Source of the DNA: CAVRXT01 sp963725655
GTDB lineage: Bacteria; Acidobacteriota; Terriglobia; Acidiferrales; UBA7541
Direction of reading: 5' to 3'
Assembly: GCA_963725655.1 (NCBI GenBank)
Contig: CAVRYY010000002.1
Span: 620,001-684,000 of the forward strand
Length of the DNA: 64,000 nucleotides
Part shown: positions 54,638 through 63,038 of the stretch, one piece after another
Layout of the letters: each line of letters begins with the position of its first letter
Numbering within the stretch: the stretch's first letter is position 1
The notes under the pieces: generated by a model
Database searches by the model: none
Told to the model about the DNA's origin: nothing
Seen by the model: the letters and a program-made list of their open reading frames with translations, nothing else
Position numbers and translations under genes: made by a program

Positions 54638-56407
54638 CTAGAAGCTGCCGCGGGATGTATGTCCTTTAGCTTCAACGCATTCGTAGAGCTGGCCTGCCGC
54701 CAGATTTGTAAATTCTTCCACCCGCCCGCTGGGCCATTCGATCTTGCCTCGGTCGATGTGATCGAGCTTCCCCAGGCCAAAAGTTACCGGCAACTCGGAC
54801 TGGGAGAGGTAGCTCGATCCGCTCTTGACCATGCGCGATTGGGTGACCCCGCCGGCTTGGATGCGCACCACCGCGCCGATTGCGTCGCGATTCGATTTGG
54901 TGCCCACCAGATGAAATCGGATGCTGTGATTTCCGCTGCTGCAATCGTTGCGGTAGAGGTAGGCCGGGCCGTTGTTGGTGGTGATCAGCAAGTCCAGATC
55001 GCCGTCGCGGTCAAAATCGCCGTAGGCCAGGCCGCGACCGACTTTGGGGCGAGCGAAATCGGCGCCGAGCAAGGCGGCGACGTCGGCAAATTCTCCACTT
55101 TTGTTCAGGAAAAGTTGGGGCGGCTGGGCGTAGCCAACGTTGCCGCGGATGTTGCGGACAGTTTCATCGATGTGTCCGTTGGCTACGGCCAGATCGAGCC
55201 AGCCGTCGAGATCGGCGTCGAAAAACGCACAGCCGAAGCCCAGCGTATTTTTTGAGGCGGCGCCAACGCCGGATTGCGAAGCCACATCCTGATAGACGAA
55301 CTGGGTAGGATTGCTGTCGGTGCTGGCTGGCACATTGCCCTGGAAGTGGCGAACCCCGCGATACAGCCCGATCATTTCGTTGTCGAAATTGGTAATGGCT
55401 ACGCCGGGGGTGCCGGAGTTATCGAAATCGGCGGCGTCAACGCCCATGCCGGCGCGGGCTTTGCCTTCGGTACTGAAGGCCAGTTCGACCTCGACAGCGA
55501 CATCGCGAAACGTGCCGTCGTGCAAGTTGCGATAGAGTTTGTTGGGCTGGGTATCGTTGGCGACCAGCAAATCGGGCCAGCCATCGCCATCGTAATCGAA
55601 CATCGCGACGCCCAGCGATTTCGAGCTGCTATCGAAAATCCCGGATTTGGCGGTGACGTCTTCGAACGTTCCGTTCCCGCGATTGTGAAACAGCCAGCAA
55701 GTCTCGCCGCGATAGGCTTCGGGCGTGCAGTAGGATTTGTGCTTGCCGTCGAGGCTGCAGAAAACATCGTGCTCGGCGGACCATTTCACGTAGTTGCATA
55801 CGAATAAGTCGAGCAGGCCATCGCGATCGTAATCAAACCACAGCGCTGAGGTGCTCATGGCCTGGCGGGCGTCGAGGCCGCTGGCGTGGGTAACGTCGAC
55901 AAACCGGCCTTTCCCGGTGTTACGGAATAGCCGGTTCTGGCCGACGCAGGTGATCAGGATGTCCGGGAAGCCGTCGTTGTTGTAATCGCCGACGGCTACG
56001 CCCATGCCATACATCTCAAGGGCGTCGAGACCCGCGGCGTGGGTAACGTCGGTGAAGCTGCCGTTGCGATTATTGCGATAGAGTCTCAGGGTGCTGGCTT
56101 GCTGTTTGTGACTGGGCCAGTCCATTCCGTTGACCAGCAAGATATCCTGCCAGCCATCGGCGTCATAATCCAGAAACGCGCAGCCGGAGCCCAAAGTTTC
56201 GGGCAGCAGCTTGCCGCCGAACGCTCCATTGTTGTGGCGGAACCGGATACCGGCGGCCTGGGTGACGTCGACAAACCGGAAAGCTGGCTGCGGCGGCGCG
56301 GGCTGCTGCTGGAGGAGGGCATCGAGTACGCGGGCGTCGGAGCCCACCGCCCAACGGGAAGCGAGCGCTGCACCCGCGACGTTATGAACGAAGGAACGGC
56401 GATTCAC
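54638..56407 (-). CDS. CRTAC1-family protein (FG-GAP repeats plus ASPIC/UnbV)
   Basis: A 589-residue protein from GTG 56407. The N-terminus (NRRSFVHNVAGAALASRWAVG) looks like a Tat or Sec signal. FG-GAP/VCBS repeats follow (LDYDADGWQDILLVNG, DYNNDGFPDILITCVG, DYDRDGLLDLFVCNY, DYDGDGWPDLLVAND, DADLDGWLDLAVANG), then a C-terminal ASPIC/UnbV domain (SSYLSQSELPVTFGLGKLD, IEWPSGRVEEFTNL). It is exported and probably calcium-binding. Its start overlaps the response regulator stop (GTGA), so it belongs to the two-component operon. Confidence 0.85.
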   Translation of the reverse strand: MNRRSFVHNVAGAALASRWAVGSDARVLDALLQQQPAPPQPAFRFVDVTQAAGIRFRHNNGAFGGKLLPETLGSGCAFLDYDADGWQDILLVNGMDWPSHKQQASTLRLYRNNRNGSFTDVTHAAGLDALEMYGMGVAVGDYNNDGFPDILITCVGQNRLFRNTGKGRFVDVTHASGLDARQAMSTSALWFDYDRDGLLDLFVCNYVKWSAEHDVFCSLDGKHKSYCTPEAYRGETCWLFHNRGNGTFEDVTAKSGIFDSSSKSLGVAMFDYDGDGWPDLLVANDTQPNKLYRNLHDGTFRDVAVEVELAFSTEGKARAGMGVDAADFDNSGTPGVAITNFDNEMIGLYRGVRHFQGNVPASTDSNPTQFVYQDVASQSGVGAASKNTLGFGCAFFDADLDGWLDLAVANGHIDETVRNIRGNVGYAQPPQLFLNKSGEFADVAALLGADFARPKVGRGLAYGDFDRDGDLDLLITTNNGPAYLYRNDCSSGNHSIRFHLVGTKSNRDAIGAVVRIQAGGVTQSRMVKSGSSYLSQSELPVTFGLGKLDHIDRGKIEWPSGRVEEFTNLAAGQLYECVEAKGHTSRGSF

Positions 56408-57033
56408 GCGATATTTACCAGGCCATTGCGGATGGCGTAGACCACCAGTTCGGCGGTCTTGTGAATTCCCAGCGCGTCCATCAGATTGGCGCGGTGCACC
56501 GCTACGGTATTGGCGCTCAACCCCAAAACATCCGCGATTTCCTTATTCGATTTACCGTCGACGATCAGTTGCAAGATCTCAAGTTCGCGCGGCGTGAGTG
56601 CGGAGGCGCGCTCGCCCTTCAACGCGTTGGACCGGGCAAGCTGCGGCGCGAGCACCGTGTCTCCCGCGGCGACGTGGCGGATGGCGCTGGCCAAATCGAC
56701 GTCGACGGCATTCTTTAAAATATAGCCGCGCGCGCCGGCGTCGAACGCCTGGCGGACCAGCGTTTCCTCGGAGTGCATGCTCAGGACCAGCACCGCGATC
56801 GAGGGCGATTTCTCGAGAATGATGCGAGTGGCCGCCAATCCGCTCATGCCTTGCAGCGCGCAGTCCATGACGATTACCTTGGGCTGGAGCTCTTTCGCCA
56901 GACGCGCGGCTTCTTCGCCGGAGCTGGCTTCGCCCACTACGGTAAGATCCGGCTCGTCTTCAATGATGCGGCGAAATCCGGTGCGCACCAGGGTGTGATC
57001 GTCCACCAGCAGTACTGAAATTTTCTCAGGCAT
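56404..57033 (-). CDS. LuxR/NarL-family response regulator
   Basis: A 209-residue DNA-binding regulator. Receiver domain ~1-120: LLVDDHTLVRTG, the phosphorylated Asp in VIVMDCALQG and the Lys in ARGYILKNAV. LuxR-type helix-turn-helix ~145-205: LTPRELEILQLIVDGKSNKEIADVLGLSANTVAVHRANLMDALGI. ATG 57033 overlaps the kinase stop by 8 bp; the longer ORF is not needed. It receives phosphate from the adjacent kinase and is followed by an overlapping CRTAC1 gene. Confidence 0.92.
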   Translation of the reverse strand: MPEKISVLLVDDHTLVRTGFRRIIEDEPDLTVVGEASSGEEAARLAKELQPKVIVMDCALQGMSGLAATRIILEKSPSIAVLVLSMHSEETLVRQAFDAGARGYILKNAVDVDLASAIRHVAAGDTVLAPQLARSNALKGERASALTPRELEILQLIVDGKSNKEIADVLGLSANTVAVHRANLMDALGIHKTAELVVYAIRNGLVNIA

Positions 57034-58372
57034 TAGTTTCCTGTTTTTCGCCGAGCGCTTTGCGCGGAACTTGCAGGCGAATCCGCGTCCCGCCGCCTTC
57101 GGGTTTTTCCATTTCGATGCGGCCATCGAGCAATTCGGTACGTTCGCGCATGGCTACCAGGCCGATTCCGGGCTGTCCAGGAGTTACCACCAGGCCTTTG
57201 CCATGATCTTCAATTCTAAGCTCGAGAGCCTCGGGATGATAATGCAGCGCGACCTGCGCGTCGCGCACGCCGGAGTGCCGCGCGACGTTGTTCAGCGCCT
57301 CTTGCAGCACGCGGTAGATGTGAATCCCGGCGCTGGGATCGACCGGAAATCGCCGGCCGGATTTTTCATACTGAATTCGAATGTCGAGCTGCTTTTCGGC
57401 GGTGGCGATATACCAATCGATGGTGCTCTCCAGCCCGATTTCTTCCAGCATCACCGGATGCAGCGATTGCGAAAGGCTGCGCACGTGTTCCAGCGTGGTT
57501 TGGGCGATGCCCTGAATTTCGTGCAGTTCCGAATGCACCGGCGAATCTGGGGGCACGTGCCTGCCCACGCGTCCGAGCATGGACCCGACTGCCGTCAAAA
57601 TCTGGCCGAATTCGTCATGAAGCTCCCGAGAAATGTATCGCAGAACCGATTCCTGGGTCGAGATCAGCTTCTGGGCGAGTTCGCTGCGCTGTTGGGAGAG
57701 CGAGGCGAGCTGCGCGAACAAGCGGCGATTCCAGACGATGGAGTACAGGCTGGTGAGGAGAATGGCGGCGAGGGTGGCGGAAAGGAAGAGATACACCTGC
57801 AATTGCACGCGATGGTAGATCCGGCTCACCTGCTGCGCGGCCTGGTCCTCACTTTCGTTGTTCTGCACCAGCAGGCGAGAGACCGCGTTATTCAGCGAGG
57901 CGATCCGGGCCTGCAGTGAAAAACGAATCTGGTCGCGCGCGTCTTTGTCGTGGCCGTCGCGCTCGAGGGCAAAGGTGCGGTCGACCGCGTCCCAGAACTG
58001 GCGGAACGATGCGGCTAGGATCTGGCGCTGCTCGGGGGTGGCGTGTGCGCCGCTGATGCGTTCTTCGATCTGCAGGGCATCGTCGAGGTCGGCATGAGTC
58101 CTGGCGAATTGAGCGGACCACGCGGTGAGCGGGTAGGGTTCGTCGTTGTCGAGCATGTCGCGCATGGCGAGGGCGAGCGAATTGAGATCGTTCTGAACCC
58201 GCAGGAGCTGCAAGGAGTCTTTGCGGTTGCGGTCGACCAGATTATTCTGCAGCGCGCGCAGCCCGGATATCTGATGGGTGATGTACCACGAATAGGTGAT
58301 CACCGCGGCAAGGGTGATGATCAGGCCGAGAAATAGAGCGGCGGTGGGTGAGCGGGTAGCGGTGCGTTGCAC
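57026..58372 (-). CDS. Membrane sensor histidine kinase (HisKA_3 type)
   Basis: A 448-residue NarX/DegS-like kinase. Helix 1 is at ~12-31 (LFLGLIITLAAVITYSW), an extracytoplasmic helical sensor domain spans ~35-190, and helix 2 is at ~195-215 (VYLFLSATLAAILLTSLYSIV). The dimerisation domain has the phosphorylated His in SRELHDEFGQIL (about residue 249), and the ATPase domain has ALNNVARHSG, LRIEDHGKGL and GIGLVAMRERTELL. It probably senses a periplasmic signal, with no ligand evident. It leads the HK-RR-CRTAC1 operon. Confidence 0.9.
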   Translation of the reverse strand: MQRTATRSPTAALFLGLIITLAAVITYSWYITHQISGLRALQNNLVDRNRKDSLQLLRVQNDLNSLALAMRDMLDNDEPYPLTAWSAQFARTHADLDDALQIEERISGAHATPEQRQILAASFRQFWDAVDRTFALERDGHDKDARDQIRFSLQARIASLNNAVSRLLVQNNESEDQAAQQVSRIYHRVQLQVYLFLSATLAAILLTSLYSIVWNRRLFAQLASLSQQRSELAQKLISTQESVLRYISRELHDEFGQILTAVGSMLGRVGRHVPPDSPVHSELHEIQGIAQTTLEHVRSLSQSLHPVMLEEIGLESTIDWYIATAEKQLDIRIQYEKSGRRFPVDPSAGIHIYRVLQEALNNVARHSGVRDAQVALHYHPEALELRIEDHGKGLVVTPGQPGIGLVAMRERTELLDGRIEMEKPEGGGTRIRLQVPRKALGEKQETNA

Positions 58373-58476
58373 GCACGAGAGAATACAACGAGGCGGGCGG
58401 GGTTGCTACCGCGCGGGAAAGGGCCTTAGCCGCCAGGAGTGGCGGCGCCCAGGGATGCGGCGCCGCGAATGCGGCG

Positions 58477-59460
58477 CTACGCGGCGGTGTAGGCGCGCGA
58501 GATCAGCACGATCGCGAGAACGTAGAAAACGAACATCAGCGCCAGGTAAGCGCGCGCGGCGCGATTGGCGCCGGCAAATTCCTTCCAAACCAATACGCCC
58601 CACAATGCCGCGACCATGGGCGCGGATTGTCCGATGGCGTAAGAGATTGCCACTCCCGAGAAACTTGCGGCAACCAGATTGAAGACCGTCCCCAGCCCCC
58701 AGATCGCCCCGCCCAGCAAGCCGAGCATGTGGCCACTGGCCGGGGCGGTGAAGAAACCGGAGAAGGCGACGGGTTCGCCCACCAGCGGCTTTTTCATGAA
58801 GTAGATGTTCCAAACAAAGCAGGAAAGCAGCGCGCCCAGGGTGAGGAAGACGGCGATGCTGTAGGGCCCAAGAGTGTGGCCGGCGGTCATGGCGCGAGTA
58901 ACGAACGGCGCCCAAATGCCCATCAAGACGCCGGAGACGACGCACACCACGATGCTCTTTTTCGATGCACGTTTGCCGGAGGCTGCCAACTGTCCGTATG
59001 CCTTGCCGTCGAGAATCACGGCGACGAACGCGCAGGCAACGCCGGCGCCGAGCATCACCGCGCTGCCGCGCGGCTGCAGCATGTAGCTGGTGGCTACGCC
59101 GACCACCAGGGCGATGCCAATGGAGATGGGGAAGGCAATGGCGAGTCCAGCCATGTCGATGGCCGCGACCAGCAGCAGGTTGGCGAGATTGAAGACCACG
59201 CCACCGAGCATGGCCGAGACGATGTTGGAAGAATCCGCGGAATGCACGTTATTCAGAAAGCTGTCGGCGTTGTGGCCGGTGCTTCCCATGGTGAGCGCCA
59301 GGACCAGCGAGATCACAAAAATGCCGACGGCGTAGTCCCAATAGAAAAGCTCGAAACGGTAATTTTTTACGCCTTTGTACGTGTTGGCCCACGATCCCCA
59401 GCAGAACGCGGTGGTGACCATCATGAGCAGCGCGATATTGAAACTTTGTGGCGTGAACAT
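58477..59460 (-). CDS. DMT-superfamily transporter, GRP/ureide-permease-like
   Basis: A 327-residue protein with about ten hydrophobic helices. It has the paired-half layout of GRP-type sugar transporters, with glycine-rich helices FCWGSWANTYKGV, AMLGGVVFNLANLLLVAA, GVACAFVAVILDG and GLLGGAIWGLGTVFNLVAA. From memory of the families, the order WDYAVG ... LGGxxFNLxN ... GVACAFxAV ... ALWGVLVWKEF resembles plant ureide permeases as much as glucose/ribose uptake proteins. ATG 59460 has AGGAGG 10 nt upstream. It follows the PfkB kinase by 42 bp, so it likely imports a nucleoside, base, ureide or sugar. Confidence 0.75.
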   Translation of the reverse strand: MFTPQSFNIALLMMVTTAFCWGSWANTYKGVKNYRFELFYWDYAVGIFVISLVLALTMGSTGHNADSFLNNVHSADSSNIVSAMLGGVVFNLANLLLVAAIDMAGLAIAFPISIGIALVVGVATSYMLQPRGSAVMLGAGVACAFVAVILDGKAYGQLAASGKRASKKSIVVCVVSGVLMGIWAPFVTRAMTAGHTLGPYSIAVFLTLGALLSCFVWNIYFMKKPLVGEPVAFSGFFTAPASGHMLGLLGGAIWGLGTVFNLVAASFSGVAISYAIGQSAPMVAALWGVLVWKEFAGANRAARAYLALMFVFYVLAIVLISRAYTAA

Positions 59461-59502
59461 AGCAGCCTTGCCTCCTGGGCAATGCAACTTTTTCCGGCGC
59501 GG

Positions 59503-60474
59503 TTAGAAAGCCGGCGCGCCTTTGGGGCTCTTGGTGCGGATGAATTCGATCACTTGATCGAGCTTGGCCATGGCGCGCGCCCCCACTTTGGTGGTGCAAA
59601 GCGCAGCGCAGGCGTTGGCAAAGAGGCCGACTTTCCCCGGGTCCCAGTTCTGGAGCAAACCGTAGGAAAGTCCACCCATGAAGGCATCGCCCGCGCCGGT
59701 GGTGTCCACCACTTCCGGAGTGAAGGCGGGGACGTGAGTGATCTGCTGGGGAGTGCAGATCAGGCAGCCCTCCGCGCCCATGGTGATGGCAACGACTTTG
59801 GGCCCGAGCTTCAGTAGACCGGCGCCCATCTGCTCGAAATCGGTTTTCCCAGTCAGTTCGCGCGCTGCGGCCTTGCAGGGTTTCAAAACGTCCACGTCGC
59901 GCAGGGAAGCGGCCAGATCGGCTTCGCTGCCGAGACCCGATTGCTCGAAAAAGCTGGGGGAAACGTCGAAGTCGAATATCACGCGGACTCCCGCTTCGCG
60001 CGCGATTTTCATCGCTTCGCTAACCGGGGGCAACTTGAGCTGTGACGCTTCGGTATGGAAATGCTTAGCCTGGCGGATGTGCGGAGCGAAGCGGTTGCGT
60101 ACGTTTTCCACGGTGATGCGCCCGGTGACATTGGGGAACATGTAGATGCAACGCTCGCCCTGGGCGTCGACGGGAATCCAGGTAAGACCGGAAAGCTCGC
60201 CGGGAACGACTTGGATTCCCGAAAGGTCCATGGCGTCTTCGGCGAAGGCCTGCTGAATGATGCGGCCGTTGCCGTCGTCGCCAATCAGGCCGAGCCAGCC
60301 GGTTTTGGCGCCGAGACGCGCCACCTGGGTGAGATTGTTAGCGGTCACGCCGCCGGCATGAATTTCCAGGCGGTCGGCATTGATCTTTTCCTCGGGACCG
60401 AGCAGACGAGGAACCAGGGCAAAGAAATCGACGGTGCAGCTGCCGATGCCGACGACTTCAGTGAGGGGAGGCAT
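59503..60474 (-). CDS. PfkB-family carbohydrate/nucleoside kinase
   Basis: A 323-residue ribokinase-fold kinase. N-terminal VGIGSCTVDFFALVPRLL, substrate-binding HAGGVTANNLTQVARLGAKTGWLGLIGDDGNG, and the C-terminal catalytic DTTGAGDAFMGGL with its base Asp. It phosphorylates a sugar or nucleoside; the neighbouring nucleoside hydrolases suggest ribose or a nucleoside, but this is inference. It is transcribed with the transporter gene. A LacI-like operator lies 19-32 nt upstream of the ATG. Confidence 0.88.
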   Translation of the reverse strand: MPPLTEVVGIGSCTVDFFALVPRLLGPEEKINADRLEIHAGGVTANNLTQVARLGAKTGWLGLIGDDGNGRIIQQAFAEDAMDLSGIQVVPGELSGLTWIPVDAQGERCIYMFPNVTGRITVENVRNRFAPHIRQAKHFHTEASQLKLPPVSEAMKIAREAGVRVIFDFDVSPSFFEQSGLGSEADLAASLRDVDVLKPCKAAARELTGKTDFEQMGAGLLKLGPKVVAITMGAEGCLICTPQQITHVPAFTPEVVDTTGAGDAFMGGLSYGLLQNWDPGKVGLFANACAALCTTKVGARAMAKLDQVIEFIRTKSPKGAPAF

Positions 60475-60492
60475 GATGATGGGAGTCCTTTC

Positions 60493-60506
60493 TTGAATCG
60501 TTTCAA
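60493..60506. promoter_or_regulatory. LacI-family-like operator palindrome
   Basis: TTGAATCGTTTCAA is a 14-bp palindrome with a central CG and one mismatch. This is the usual design of LacI/GalR-family operators. It lies in the 276-bp gap between the second nucleoside hydrolase gene and the kinase gene, just before the kinase start, so a repressor here could control kinase and transporter. No LacI-family gene is in the window. Confidence 0.45.
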
Positions 60507-60750
60507 AGTGCCGCTTCCGCCCTCTTCCTTCCGCTTTTCTTCGAGGGCTCTACTCCACGGGTCTTGTTCGCGCCTGCAGCCAGTGCATTGTCTGCGCGTT
60601 CGCGCGGAAAGGCAACACCAAGCCGGTCATTCCTGCACGAGCGGCCCCAAGGGCAGCGCACGTTTGTAATTCTCTGGCGCCGGAGTGTCAAGCGAAAAGC
60701 TCGGCCCGGCTGGGCGATCCGCGTATTTGCGGACAACCTTGCGGCTGCAC

Positions 60751-61857
60751 TCAGCGCTGGGTTGCCGCCGGGTGGTTGGCTTGGGGCGTCGGCCCGGCGA
60801 GCAAACTCGAGAACAGCTTGTAAAACTTCTCGCGGTCGAGATCCCGCTGCACTTCCACCAACTGCTCCCCCAGTCCCGGCTGATTTCCCTGAGCCCACAC
60901 CAGCGTTTGGCCGTAGGACGCGCCCGGATCGGTGGAAACATCCATGTACAACTGGTCGCTCCTGGTGATGATCGAAGGATCGAGCCAGGCTGCCGCGGCA
61001 AGCTCGTCCCACAGAGTATTGGGTTCGGCGTATTTCACGGTGTATTGCGCGGCGGCGGACTTGCCCTTGGCGATTTCATCGATGAGCGCCTGGGTCATCT
61101 TGGTGGTTATGGAAATATCCACGGTGGTACAGACGATGCGCGGCCATTTCGAGTGGAACACCCGGCGGCTGGCCTCGGGGTCGAACCACAGATTGAACTC
61201 GTGGCGCGGGGTGTATTTGAATTCGGGATCGTCGGTGACTGGGCTGATGCTGCCGCCCATGAGGACCAGTTCCTTGGATAGTTCGGCGAACTGGGGATCG
61301 ATGGTCAGCGCGAGAGCGAGGTCGGTCATCGGTCCGGCGGCGTAGATGGTCACTTGGTGCGGGTATTTATGCACCATGCGCACCATGAAGTGGGCGGCGT
61401 CCTCGTCGGCGGCCTTGATGTGCGGAGCGCCCTCGGGCATCGGAGGAACGTCGTATGGTCCGTGCACCGGCTTGCCGAAATTCCACGCTCCCTGGTAGAT
61501 CAACTTGCCGTAGAGCGTTTCCCAGCGAGCGATGAATTCTTTGCTGTTCACCAGCGGAGTGACCGCGCCTGGAACCACCGGGATGTCGGTGCGTCCGATG
61601 ATCTCCATCAGGCGCAGGGCGTGCTGGACCTCTTCATCGCGCCAGGCATCGCCGGTGAGGACGGTGATACCGAGCACCTCGGTGTGCGGCGATTGGATCA
61701 GGGTGAGAATGGCCTGCATATCGGTGCCGCCGGGGCCGGCGGCGTCCTGATCGATTATCACTTTGCGTTTTTCCTGCGCCGATGCAGTGGAGACAAAGAT
61801 GGTCATCAGAAGGGCCGGCAAAATCCAACGCATTTTTGAAAAGATCATTCGATTCAC
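60751..61857 (-). CDS. Exported nucleoside hydrolase with altered metal motif
   Basis: A 368-residue inosine-uridine nucleoside hydrolase family protein with a signal peptide (MRWILPALLMTIFVSTASAQ). The family motif DTDPGIDD appears as DQDAAGPGGTDMQA: the first two Asp are kept, residues are inserted, and the second Asp of the DD pair is Met. Other blocks are normal: VLGITVLTGD, IYAAGPMTDLALAL, LVLMGGSISP, EFNLWFDPEASRRVF and the late WDELAAAAWLDPS. It should cleave N-glycosidic bonds of nucleosides in the periplasm, possibly with changed specificity or calcium binding. Confidence 0.82.
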   Translation of the reverse strand: MNRMIFSKMRWILPALLMTIFVSTASAQEKRKVIIDQDAAGPGGTDMQAILTLIQSPHTEVLGITVLTGDAWRDEEVQHALRLMEIIGRTDIPVVPGAVTPLVNSKEFIARWETLYGKLIYQGAWNFGKPVHGPYDVPPMPEGAPHIKAADEDAAHFMVRMVHKYPHQVTIYAAGPMTDLALALTIDPQFAELSKELVLMGGSISPVTDDPEFKYTPRHEFNLWFDPEASRRVFHSKWPRIVCTTVDISITTKMTQALIDEIAKGKSAAAQYTVKYAEPNTLWDELAAAAWLDPSIITRSDQLYMDVSTDPGASYGQTLVWAQGNQPGLGEQLVEVQRDLDREKFYKLFSSLLAGPTPQANHPAATQR

Positions 61858-61900
61858 CCGTACATAGAAAAACTCGTTCTAAAGTGTATCCCTGGAAGAA

Positions 61901-63031
61901 TCAATACATGATCGTTCGGGTCAGATGATGGGGCCAGAACGTGGTGTGATAGTGGGTCCAGAGCCGTGCATCGATCTGCGGAATAATCACCTGCAGGTCG
62001 TGCGGGCGCAGCTTGTTGATTTCCTCGCGCAAGAGCGCGGTGGCATAAAGGGTATGGGCGCGAATTTCAATTTCCTGAGTGCTGTCGCGCGGAATCATTT
62101 GATAGGTGTCGATGGTCTTTTCGAGTGCCGGCGAATACGCAAGAATGTTCAATAAACGCAGCCCGGCCGGAACGATGTAATCGGCGAGGGCGGAAAGCTT
62201 TTCGGGATCTTCCAGTTTGAACCCGCCGCTGGCGTGCAGGCTGGAGTACAGCATCCACACCCCGAGTTGCGCGAGCTTGTAGATTTTTATTTCGGCGCCG
62301 TCGTACTTGCTCACGTCGTTAAAGCGGGGAAATTCCGCCACCAGCTTGTCAACCAGACCTTTTCCATTGTCGTAGCAGCGAGGCGACGCCGACTTCACGA
62401 AATTGGAAAACCGGCCGTCGTACTTCGATGCCAGCACCGCGCCCACTTGGTGAAGAATGGCCACGCGTTCATCGAGCATAGGCATTTCGATATTGCCGCG
62501 GAACAGGCCGGCCAAGTCCATTTTGGTGATCTTGGACAGGTAGTTGCCGTCGAGGAAGGGAATCCCTGCATCCATCGCGCGCTTGATGCACGCGAACATC
62601 GCGTCGGAATCCGACCAGTGTTGCCCGGCGTAATCGACCTGAAATTTCTGATGGGATTTGAAATCGGTAAATGCGAAATCGATGCAGTCGCCTACCATGC
62701 TGAAGTCGATGGCCATGGCCGGGTCTTTGCCGACGCCGAAGGGAAGCGAGAATTCGGGCATCGGCAAATCCTCGTAGCCCATCCAGCCGGCGACTTCGAC
62801 GATCCTTTCGACGCGGGTATGAACGTCGCGGGAATTTTCGATCACTGGGGCCAGGCTGTCGAGCACCGGGCTGCCGATGGGTAGGGGCCAGCGAATTGAG
62901 TTGTTCACGGGTGTTTTCTGTCCTTCCCTAAAAGCAGCCGCCAGCAGAGGATGGCTCCCAGCGGCCGTCAACGTCACTGCACTTCCCAGAGTTTTCAGGA
63001 AGCGTCGCCGCTCGCTTTTGGAATGTTCCAT
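61901..63031 (-). CDS. Tat-exported DUF2419 queuosine-salvage-like protein
   Basis: A 376-residue protein. The N-terminus SERRRFLKTLGSAVTLTAAG is a twin-arginine signal. The rest follows the order of the Q_salvage/DUF2419 family: AIDFSMVGDCIDFAFTDF (family D-A-I-N-F-x-F-W), VDYAGQHWSDSDAMFACIKRAMDAGIPFL, MPMLDERVAILHQVGAVL, FSNFVKSA, LVDKLVAEFPRFNDVSKYDG, IKIYKLAQLGVWMLYSSL, LSALADYIVPAGLRLLNILAYSP and EIEIRAHTLYA. Known family members are queuosine-5'-phosphate N-glycosylases that release queuine; no activity is shown for this exported branch. It starts 7 bp after a nucleoside hydrolase gene. Confidence 0.65.
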   Translation of the reverse strand: MEHSKSERRRFLKTLGSAVTLTAAGSHPLLAAAFREGQKTPVNNSIRWPLPIGSPVLDSLAPVIENSRDVHTRVERIVEVAGWMGYEDLPMPEFSLPFGVGKDPAMAIDFSMVGDCIDFAFTDFKSHQKFQVDYAGQHWSDSDAMFACIKRAMDAGIPFLDGNYLSKITKMDLAGLFRGNIEMPMLDERVAILHQVGAVLASKYDGRFSNFVKSASPRCYDNGKGLVDKLVAEFPRFNDVSKYDGAEIKIYKLAQLGVWMLYSSLHASGGFKLEDPEKLSALADYIVPAGLRLLNILAYSPALEKTIDTYQMIPRDSTQEIEIRAHTLYATALLREEINKLRPHDLQVIIPQIDARLWTHYHTTFWPHHLTRTIMY

Positions 63032-63038
63032 GGGCTGA

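Noticed and set aside
54659..55807. Two long plus-strand frames opposite the CRTAC1 gene
   Set aside because: The Asp/Gly repeat codons of FG-GAP proteins give open antisense frames. The minus-strand gene has clear domains and coupling to the regulator.
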